Of a stretch of 64,000 nt of DNA, positions 55,761-64,000 are shown in pieces (position 1 is the stretch's first letter; each line of letters opens with the position of its first letter). The position numbers and the translations under genes were made by a program. A model generated the notes under the pieces. The model saw only the letters and a list, made by a program, of their open reading frames with translations. It did not search any database and had not been told where the DNA came from. The stretch is from Trachythela sp. YZ-2020 (lineage: Eukaryota > Cnidaria > Anthozoa > Malacalcyonacea > Clavulariidae), in NCBI GenBank assembly GCA_016169945.1, contig JADLSH010000212.1, positions 1-64,000 of the forward strand, given 5' to 3'.

Positions 55761-56799
55761 AAAAATCACAACAAACAGAATACAAGATAAATCAAAAACA
55801 GCCAAGCTTTACTTACCTCGATCTATTTTTGCTGGACGAAAGCGCTCGATTTATTCTGTAAATAACGGCGAACAATACTTTTTTTGCACTTGCTCGACGA
55901 AAACACTGCGAAAACTGTCAATGGACGAAGATTCACATGATCAACTGGTCACATGCATGATTCAAAATTTATAATTTGCTCGTAAATGCTCGTCGGAAAA
56001 ACTCGGTATTTGTCGTATTTACGTATCTGACACGTGATTTACCACCGCCACCGCTCATGAACTGACAACTATCGAATTTTGAACTATATGATGTTCAAAA
56101 ACTACAAAAATAATTAAAATGTTAGTTGTTTTAGCCAAACAAATCTGAGGTATATGGTGTAGGTATGTTCTTATGCATTCTATAAGCTTCAAATTAATGT
56201 TTAAATGCAACCTTCCGTTCACTAAACTGCCTTTTACTGATAAATTAGTTTTTGAAATGAAATCAGATGAAAATATACAAATTCTCTCGTGTGAAACGAT
56301 TTCGCTTTCCTTTTAAGTTGGAACTTTTTGATAACATAAAATATAGGATTGATAATTGGAAAAAAATGAAAATATATGTAAATAAAACAACATTTTTACG
56401 GCTATATTAAAATACAATTATAAGAAACTTGCAATATTTTTTCAACCATCTATTTCTATTTATCCTTTTTTATAAAGTATAAACGATAAATTTGTTCCGC
56501 CGCTTTTCCTGAAGTCCCAAAAAGCGATTTATAAGTTATAATTCAGACTTACTGATATGACTTACTCATGTTTTTTTATAATTCGCTCATTACACTCCAA
56601 ACAAAGATCAATGAGATGACCACCCATCACACTCATGAAACATAGCCATGCGCCCGCAAAACTTGATGAACTTTAGATTTCCCACAGCTTTCCTTTTTTC
56701 CCGGGTGTAATAAATAGCCGAGCGGAATTAGTACCCTCGCCCCGAGCTATCGCCCGGAACGGCGCTTCGCGCCATTGGCTCGGGGATTATTATGAGCCA

Positions 56800-57858
56800 T
56801 ATAGTATAGTAAGAATCTTCACTTGAATTGTACAGTAAGCACAATTTTTGTCAAAAGTTGAATCAGGCTGCAGGCTGCAGCTTGCCATTCCAGTTTGTCG
56901 TTTACCTCACACATGGCAAGCACAACCTATGACCTGGGATCTCGTCACTTATGCAGGCACTCTGCGAGCAAAGCTGGCCCCATCCCAATAGGAATAAATA
57001 TACAGAAAACGTATATGACAGGATCTTCGTACTAGTGAGCCAGCCTGATTGGTGAGCTCAGCCAATCCAGCTCCATTGAACAACCTGTAAGATTCATGCT
57101 TGACATACCTCTTCTGATTTCTACCAGTGATGAAGTACTTTGAAGATGGGGGCATTATATTATATAACACGGGCGTTCTTGTAGCTTGCTCAAAATTTTT
57201 TGCGATTTTGAATTGTAGATGTGGCTACAATCTTGGACATAACTGATTAAGACTACCTTTACCTCTACACAAAATTTTCATACCCTCATAATAATTTCCC
57301 TGTAAAATCATGTTGCCCTTCTTAAGCCCCGGTTCTCCCAAGTCAATATTGAACTTGTTAAATGGTAAATTGTCAAAAGTTGTTTCAACGACATTGTTAA
57401 CAACACTCAACGGGGGAAGTGGGTGTGACGAAGTTTGTTTTGTGAATGTATACTAACTTTGCAATATTGTGAGGAATGTTCTCAAGCATTATGTCACAGA
57501 TTGTACCTACCTTGTTTGTGTTTACCCACCTTGTATGTGTCTACCCTGGACTCTTCCTTGGGAGCAATTCATGTACCTTGGTACATAGTACTATGCATTG
57601 ATTCCAGCACTGCACATTGTCATGGCGTTAGAAATTGTCATGACATATTGTCATGGCGTTAGAAATTATTTTGTCACAACACTATTTTCAGAATGGGCTT
57701 TTCTTCAATATACCTGTATGATTACAATATTTCTCTGTACCATGGGCAAGTTCCCATGCAGGGGTCCTGGCCAACAACTATGGAACCAGTTTGGCTATAT
57801 TTTATGGGAAGCTGTGTGATTATGTTTTATGCTGTTATTGTTGAACAAAACATGAAGA
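56800..57858. other. No gene seen
   Basis: A short tandem duplication TTGTCATGGCGTTAGAAATT occurs at about 57617-57668. No recognisable exon. Confidence 0.4.
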
Positions 57859-59160
57859 TTATTCCAATAAATTATTATATGAATTTTCCCTCTGTACAAT
57901 TGACCCCTGCCTATAAACCACAAAACTGTATATTATAGTAAATATCCAAATATACATGGTACACTTATTACCAATGTGTAAGCTATCAACATTTACTGTT
58001 GAGTCAAATTTTGAGATTTTTTTCTTTAAACGTTCTTGAAATTGTTCTAGCTTATCCATTAATACAATGTTCCTTTGGTCTCCCCAAATAACATCACCAT
58101 AGTCAAAAATCGGTAAAACGTAACATTTATACATCGTAGTCATCGCCTTCAAATTTAAGAATCCTGAAACACGGTTGAATAAAGAGAGCTTATGCCCAAG
58201 CCTTTTAAAAATGCCATGCAAATGAGGGATCCAGGATAGTCTCTCATCCAAAAGCACCCCCAAATATTTGAAATGTTCAGTACGTTCAATTGCTTTTCCT
58301 TGTAAAGTTATCTGAACATCACGAAATCCTGGTAATCTTTGACTGCTCCCGATCAGCAACAATTTAGTTTTCTTTGTATTCAAACACAACCTGTTACTGT
58401 TGAGCCATTCGGTCACTCTATCGACATCATCTTGGAGAACATCATTGAGATCCTGAGAGTTTCCAGCCGAGAAATAGAGTGTAATATCGTCAGCGTACAT
58501 TAGGATTTGTGACCTGTCCAAAGATCGTGGCAAGTCATCAAATGAATGTACATTGTAAACAAAAGTGGACCAAGGATTGATCCCTGAGGCACACCAAGTG
58601 TAACTGACCTTATTTCAGATTGCTTTCCATTAATTTCCACATACTGTCTCCTTTCGCTTGGGTAAGAACGAAACCACTGTAAACTTAAATCGTCGACACC
58701 AAAAGATCTAAGTTTTTGCAGCATTAAAGAATGATTTATGGTGTCAAACGCCTTTGAAAGATCGATTAACACCAATCCAGTTACCCTTCCGTTATCCATC
58801 TCACGAATTGAAGAACGCCATAAGTGCTGTCGTAGTCGAAAACCCAGGACGAAATGGGGATAATGAATTTGTTTGTTGCTAGATGGTCGTATAGCTGGTT
58901 ATGAACAATTTTTTCGAGCAGTTTACTTATGATCGGCAAAAGTGATACTGGTAAAAAATTCGCGATATCGTTTACAGATCCTGATTGACGAAGCGGGATA
59001 ACATGAGCTAGTTTCCAATTGCGAGGGAAAACTCCTTGACTAATTGATAAATTGAATAAATAAACCAACGAAGGGCCGATAACATCAAAAGTATCCTTCA
59101 ATAGTCGAACTGAGATTTTATCACTCCACCTGCTTTACTTGTTTTATTTATTGCAATGTT
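57859..59160 (-). pseudogene. Decayed CR1/jockey-like LINE reverse transcriptase
   Basis: Three minus-strand pieces in different frames make up one RT. 59101-58781 has GVFPRNWKLAHVIPL and LLPIISKLLEKIVHNQLYDH. 58799-58500 has LVLIDLSKAFDTINH and GVPQGSILGPLLF. 58533-57859 has the catalytic YADD in ILMYADDITLYFS, then WLNSNRLCLNTKKTKLLLIG, YLGVLLDERLSW and YVLPIFDYGDVIWG. There are at least two frameshifts. Endonuclease and ORF1 are absent; the 5' truncation is near 59160. It belongs to a different subfamily from the LINE at 5.9 kb, judged by block sequence. Confidence 0.88.
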
Positions 59161-59199
59161 GCTCACAACAGAACATCGGATTTGACTGTAACAATTACC

Positions 59200-59617
59200 C
59201 GATGAAACAACCAAAGATATTTTTATCCATACGTTGATATACAACATGACTAAGATTAAGATTAAGTAAGGATAATTCTTGTACTACATGGTTAGGTAGA
59301 GATTATTACAGCTTAAATATAATGTAGTAGTGATACTGGTATTTACTAATAGTAAGATGAATAGATGATCAAGATTAGGCCGCTAAATACCAACTGCTTT
59401 TTCAAATGAATATAGATCAAATATTCTGTTATTCACAATGAAATAAAAAGTTGTGATAAAGTATAACGATTTTCCAAACCAACCATATTTCCAAAATAGA
59501 GCATATAGAAATTTTAGTATTAACATATGTAGGCTTTAATTACAGCACAAGTTTTCACGTTCAATTTCACCTTTGGTATATTTATAAAACAGTAAAAACT
59601 TAATAGTACCTTTCTTT
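59200..59617. other. No gene seen
   Basis: AT-rich sequence between the LINE and the USP-like fragment. Confidence 0.4.
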
Positions 59618-59825
59618 ATATTTTTCGCCGTCGTCGTACATTGTGGAAGTGGACCAAATCGCGGACATTACATAAGCATTGTGAAAAGTCACGATTTTTG
59701 GCTTTTATTTGATGACGATTTAGTTGAGAAAATTGAACCGCAGACATTTGAAGAATTCTATGTACTCAAAATCGGTGGTCATAGGTCGAGTGATTCTGGA
59801 TATTTCTTTTTCTTTTTACAGAAGA
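59618..59825 (+). pseudogene. C-terminal fragment like ubiquitin hydrolase USP12/USP46
   Basis: The frame reads [20 protein letters not shown], then [20 protein letters not shown], then [10 protein letters not shown] and SDSGYFFFF. This is the end of the catalytic domain of USP12/USP46-type deubiquitinases, including the GHY box with the catalytic His and the FDDD acidic residues. Similarity starts abruptly near 59624 without an AG acceptor and ends near 59820, with the final tyrosine-containing block eroded. No other USP exons are in the window. It looks like a retrocopied or translocated exon fragment rather than a working gene. If it is a real last exon, upstream exons would lie before 59.6 kb, and none are seen. 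Confidence 0.7.
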
Positions 59826-60141
59826 TTATTCACCTTATCACTGATAAAATTACTCTGAAATACAAAAACAATATTCGCACATTTGTATATATAATTACAT
59901 CTTGTATATATAATTACTCGGTTAATAATTTATTATGGCATTATGCGACATTCCACTACTTCCGGTTGTGGATTACTAAGAACTAGGAATAGTTTTTCTA
60001 AGAAACGGATCATTGTTAAAAATTTTGTTTAAATTCGCCGTGCCTATATGGTGTAATAATCACTATTAAATCAAATGTAGACCAAGTTAAGTTTTGTGCA
60101 CATCTTTTATTGCGTTTTGAATTTTTTATTAATTGATAATC

Positions 60142-60489
60142 ATGTCTGGCGTGCCAGGAAGCAAGAAAGGCAAAAGTAGACGACGAAACCGAGGAAATAG
60201 AGGTCGTGGTAGTCAGCTATCGCAAAGCGAAAGCACACCAGGGGAACCACGTCGAGATGGCAATGAGCAAGCAAGTCATGAAGCGGATAGCAACGAAGCA
60301 AGTGCTCAAAATGTCGTTCAATTACCGGCACAACAACATGTTGAACAAAGTCTATCTCGGCAAAATGTCAACGAACCCAATCCACGTCTTACATCAATAA
60401 CTCAAACAAAAAGTAAACAAGAACGTCAAAGCCAAAGACAACCAGGAAATGCAAATCCTGCATTAAAAACTGCCAGCAAACCTGAACAA
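60142..60489 (+). CDS. Possible first coding exon, basic low-complexity protein
   Basis: ATG at 60142 opens MSGVPGSKKGKSRRRNRGNR, followed by an Arg/Gly patch, then Ser/Glu/Gln/Asn-rich sequence up to KTASKPEQ. It ends at a plausible donor AACAA|GTATGT (60489/60490). Past this the frame enters TATGTATG repeats and loses character. Composition suggests a nuclear, intrinsically disordered N-terminus with nuclear-localisation-like KKGKSRRRNR. No partner exon was found in the remaining 3.5 kb. Function unknown. Confidence 0.45.
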
Positions 60490-60587
60490 GTATGTATGTT
60501 TGTATATTTGTACTGTATGTATGTGTGTATGTACAAGTACAACCCATAGAAATAAAAATGATAGATATAGAATGCGTACTCCTTAGT

Positions 60588-60728
60588 ATATTTTCTCCTA
60601 TATTTTCTCCTATATTTTCTCCTATATTTTCTCCTATATTTTCTCCTATATTTTCTCCTATATTTTCTCCTATATTTTCTCCTATATTTTCTCCTATATT
60701 TTCTCCTATATTTTCTCCTATATTTTCC
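60588..60728. repeat. 12-bp minisatellite TATTTTCTCCTA
   Basis: About 12 nearly perfect tandem units, 100 bp downstream of the putative exon donor. In the + frame it would read as (IFSP)n, but nothing suggests translation. Confidence 0.95.
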
Positions 60729-60729
60729 T

Positions 60730-61395
60730 ATATTGTCTGCGTAAAATGGCGGTTTATAAGGCTAAGGGCATTTTGACTCGTCCCAGTCTCCTGTTGCAGG
60801 AAATTTCTCGCGGTGGTGGGGAGTTGATGACTTGTAGTTATTTCTGGGCCTTTATAGCGCCTTTCCAAATGAGACTTTAGTTTCCCATCCAGCCTCTCTT
60901 CATGAATGCTTGCAGGCGGCATGAATGCAATTCATTATTGAGAATAAAGAAAAACACTAATTTTGTCCTCATTCCAACTCTGGATAGTCATTGCAAAAAC
61001 TTTTTTCTCACAATTTCTACTACAATATAACACATTATTTTCAACATATCGTATTCACATTGAAATCAATGAAATGAAACATCGCAAATAAATATATACA
61101 ATCCCAAGAAGTATTACAAAACAACTGATAAAATTGTGTTTTGACAAAAATTCAAATAATGTAAACACAGTATGAATAATAAAAAAAGTTTTCATTTGAA
61201 ACTGATTTTCTTAACGATAAGTGAATCTGTCTGAAAAATCGGGAGGTTCAGATTGAAATCGACAGATCGGTAAAATCATTGTTTAAAAGTTTGCTGTGAA
61301 AACTAAAACAAAACTCAAACCACAGGCAGCCCAACAAATACTGTTATCCTCACAATAAATAGTTGTAAAATATATATTAAATCAAATGTTTAAAA
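60730..61395. other. No gene seen
   Basis: AT-rich, no recognisable features. Confidence 0.4.
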
Positions 61396-61396
61396 G

Positions 61397-62240
61397 TGCT
61401 TCGAACTTGCTATCCAGCGATTTACTTGTGTATCTCATTATCTATGCAGATTGTCAGTTGCATGGCATGTCCTATTTAAGGTGGCTCGACACAGTTTTAA
61501 AAAATTCAGGTGTTCAATATTTTGAAATTTCTAAACTCCGTACTTTTAGGTTTTATTCACCAGGTATCGGGGTTTTTATATATTTTGATGTTTCTACTTT
61601 CAAATTATGTTAGTTTTAGTGGCACATAGCTCGTTGCTATGGCAACATACGCGTACCAAATTCACTCCATAATAGCCTATCGCCTCGTGTAGTTTGAAAA
61701 GAAGCACGCTGGCCCCTAAATTTTTTTCGTGCATTATTTTACTTGCAAGACAGACTAACAATAAGCAAAGTATAAGGAAAATCTGTAATGCCATTTTTTT
61801 GAAAAAGGCAAAAATGCTTATTTTTGGTACAATGAAAGATTTTTGCGGTGCGGAATACAGCATGCAAAATTTGGACATAGGACACCGGACAAAATAATGA
61901 GATATAGCGCATTCTTTTTCAAAAATGGAATTTTTAATGACGTCAGCAATTGACATGAAAACGATATATAACACGCGCAATGACGCGCGATGGCAGGAGC
62001 AACTGCTCGTGTCAGGTCATTTTGGAAGTTCTTTCGTTAATATTCCCGCGCGCACAAATGGTCACGCGGGTTTGATCATATAGTATAAAGTTTTGTTTTC
62101 TTGATTCCTGAATAAGGTTTTTGTTATTACTATATCGAGCCACCTTAAACATGATACAATGACGTATAAACCATGCAACTGACAATCTGCATTGATAATG
62201 AGATGCACAAGTAAATCGCTGGTAGCAAGTTCGAGCAAAT
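61397..62240. mobile_element. Foldback arms flanking a TTAA insertion site
   Basis: 61397-61479 (TTGCTATCCAGCGATTTACT ... TTGTCAGTTGCATGG) is mirrored at 62145-62240 (CCATGCAACTGACAATCTGC ... AGTAAATCGCTGGTAGCAAG). The arms end exactly at the TTAA duplications of the inner element. Confidence 0.8.
61480..62144. mobile_element. 665-bp element with TTAA target duplication
   Basis: Flanked by TTAA at 61476-61479 and 62145-62148. The termini are GGTGGCTCGA and TCGAGCCACC. TTAA duplication is used by piggyBac and Kolobok-type transposons. The GGTGGCTC end recurs near 468, 29830, 34168, 49023 and 63582, so the family is abundant. No transposase inside. Confidence 0.75.
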
Positions 62241-62249
62241 ACGTTTCAA

Positions 62250-63999
62250 CAGTAAATCATATTTACGCGAATTCCACGAAAATACTTTGAGTCTTTGTTT
62301 TTAAAAAGCTGCATGACTTTTCAATTTCAGTTAAGTTTTTATTGTTTAATACTGTAAATGCTCTACTGAATACAGGGATTACATTTGTTTTAATTATACC
62401 TACAAAGAACCTAAAACTTAAAAAAAAAACATTTCAACTGTAAATTAGACAGCAAGACAAAACTTTTTGATGATGAAAACTTAATCTTAGCTTTGGCTTT
62501 TGTTTATACTTTGTAGTTTTCACTCCTAGCTAGTCAAATTCATTAATTCAATATGGCGGATTTATACTATAAAGGGCACGCATGAGAAAAAGTGGCGACA
62601 TGATTCGTGATCAAGTACGCATTCTGTATCTATTATTTCTATGATACAACCACAGTGGTACAATGTTAGGTTATAGATTCAGGTCTCGATGCTGTTGATT
62701 GCTATTAAACACTACCCTAACCGATGATCGAATATCCCAACTTTATGTAATTATGGCCGCTGGCCTCGTCAAAACTCAGTGCATGGTTTCCATGAGGGGC
62801 GTCTAAAAAATTGCAAAAAGTTTCAAGATAAAAAGGAAAAGAAAATGATTTACAAGCATATGATTAAGTATAAATAATGGTGTGACCTATGTATTCATCG
62901 TATTAGGTGCCAAATTGATCCCACTGTCACAGTAATTTGTGTTTCCCCATGCAATCTGTTCCCCTCGGAACAAAATCCTCTTTGTATAGTGATTAGTGCA
63001 TATTACAGCCATGATAAAATGTGATCGTCGAAGAAAATGTAATCGTTATTATTATTTAATTAAAAGAATTCATGATTTCTGATTGGCTGACAGTCATAGG
63101 TAAAATCGTCATATCAACACAATAGCTGCAAATATGGAGTTGTAACATGCTATCACACGATTTGACGTGAAACGTTGGATATGAAAAATATCCAACTTTG
63201 ACATCATGATAAACAATATGGCGTCGCTTTCTACCGTTTAATAAATTGATTGGTCGATTGATTGACAACTTTATTTAATGAGGGTGACACATAACAGCAA
63301 TGCTGGTCCGATTCAGCTTTCAGCTTCGGCAGATAACACAAACTTCGGCTTTGATACAATTCTTCATAATATCTTGCTCAACCTCATTCAATAATTGTTA
63401 AATAATACACTCAAAATTTTGACATGAAGCGTGAGGAAAAATTTACTGTTTAATGAATAATTTTTCTGAAATTATTTAAGATTCAAACATGTCCAATGGA
63501 CAGTGGAAATATTATTAAAATTTCGGTATATTATCCAGTCTCCGAAAACATTTTTGTATGTTTTAACATTAAAAGTCTGGAAGGTGGCTCCCTACAGTTG
63601 TGTAAAACTATGTGTACTTTTCAGTAACTTTCGCTTTCAACCAAATTTATATTAGATACACTTATGACAGGGAAAAATGAACATTTCCACGAATGTAAAG
63701 AGGTCTTGGGCTATCCATTTGTGGACAAACAGGAATAGTGTTAGTGTAGCTATGGCAACCATAGTGTCTTATCTTTTGCGCTTATATTGTCTAATTTCAG
63801 ATTGAATCGAAAATATCTTTTTTTTCCTTCTGTCAATTTTTCTGAATTTTTTTTGGATGATTTATGGTCCACAAAGGAATAACATATCAAAATTTGAAGG
63901 GTAGTTTACAAATAAGTTTTTGAGATATTTTGGAATTTCGATTACAGAGAAATCTATATGTAGAATTTTTTGAAATTTGGATATGTTTTTCTTCTTGCC
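62250..63999. other. No gene seen; transposon scraps
   Basis: A LINE-like 3' tail in minus orientation near 63240-63290 (TTGATTGGTCGATTGATTGA, ACAACTTTATTTAATG). A GGTGGCTCCCTACAG motif at 63583 is probably the end of another TTAA-family element running beyond the window. No exon identified. Confidence 0.4.
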
Positions 64000-64000
64000 T

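Larger units (their letters stand above)
52635..56790 (+). mobile_element. Repeat R, copy B, split by a 3.2-kb segment
   Basis: 52640-52893 matches the left part of copy A (25237-25481), and 56095-56790 matches the rest (25500-25797 and 28891-29115). The intervening 3.2 kb (52894-56094) is absent from copy A and carries the protease ORF and minisatellites. The junction near 56524-56545 is the unoccupied TA site used by the transposon in copy A. The end block has CCCCGAGC / GCTCGGGG around a GGCGCTTCGCGCC hairpin. Confidence 0.75.

Noticed and set aside
60492..60776. Frame encoding (IFSP)n, considered as a repeat protein
   Set aside because: It is a pure 12-bp DNA repeat, without a start in good context or conserved flanks.

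Overview
This is animal (metazoan) nuclear DNA. It is AT-rich, has split genes with GT/AG introns, and is crowded with nested mobile elements. TTAGGG-derived arrays, a Penelope-like retroelement, a hammerhead ribozyme of the type Penelope-like elements carry, tRNA-derived SINEs and many foldback MITEs suggest a marine invertebrate. A cnidarian is my best guess, from general resemblance only. No prokaryotic operons, rRNA genes or CRISPR arrays are visible.

The clearest host genes are two tandem copies, both on the + strand, of a three-exon membrane transporter of the major facilitator superfamily (MFSD6-like / MFS_1_like). Copy 1 has exons at 4774-5098, 10447-11228 and 11766-12073. Copy 2 has exons at 17621-17945, 30945-31727 and 36708-36961. 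Both use identical intron phases (a glycine codon split after its first base at each junction), and the duplication includes several hundred bases upstream of the start codon. Copy 2 is open through all exons (1362 nt, 453 aa). Copy 1 lacks one base in exon 2 near 10718/10719, so as written it is a frameshifted pseudogene. Its acidic C-terminal tail has expanded through a GAT repeat. Intron 1 of copy 2 (13 kb) and intron 2 (5 kb) are filled with repeats.

Region by region. 0-4 kb: a palindromic 18-mer array and dispersed repeats. 5.7-7.4 kb: a 5'-truncated LINE. 12.2-14.9 kb: a decayed Penelope-like element with YIDD reverse transcriptase and GIY-YIG remnants. 15.2-16.1 kb: TATC microsatellite, a dispersed repeat and a hAT-like MITE. 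19.3-22.4 kb: LINE debris and a foldback. 22.9-24.6 kb: a twofold duplication of a telomere-like array. 25.2-29.1 kb: a nested transposon stack whose insertions can be resolved from flanking duplications and an empty site elsewhere in the window. 29.6-34.7 kb: a 730-bp segment present twice and nearly identical, one copy inside a TIR element. 39.06 kb: an intact hammerhead ribozyme motif. 39.9-42.5 kb: foldback, MITE and a decayed cysteine-protease-like ORF. 43-46.5 kb: interleaved direct repeats. 46.5-48.5 kb: a 2-kb near-perfect palindrome. 52.6-56.8 kb: a repeat split by a segment carrying a Helitron-type protease ORF and a 34-bp minisatellite. 57.9-59.2 kb: another decayed LINE. 59.6 kb: a USP12/46-like C-terminal fragment. 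60.14 kb: a possible first coding exon of an unidentified gene. 61.4-62.2 kb: a TTAA-flanked element inside a foldback.

The genes do not form a pathway. The window reads as a recently duplicated transporter locus colonised by several generations of transposons. The strongest leads are the hammerhead motif, the resolvable nested insertion, the 2-kb palindrome and the frameshifted transporter copy.
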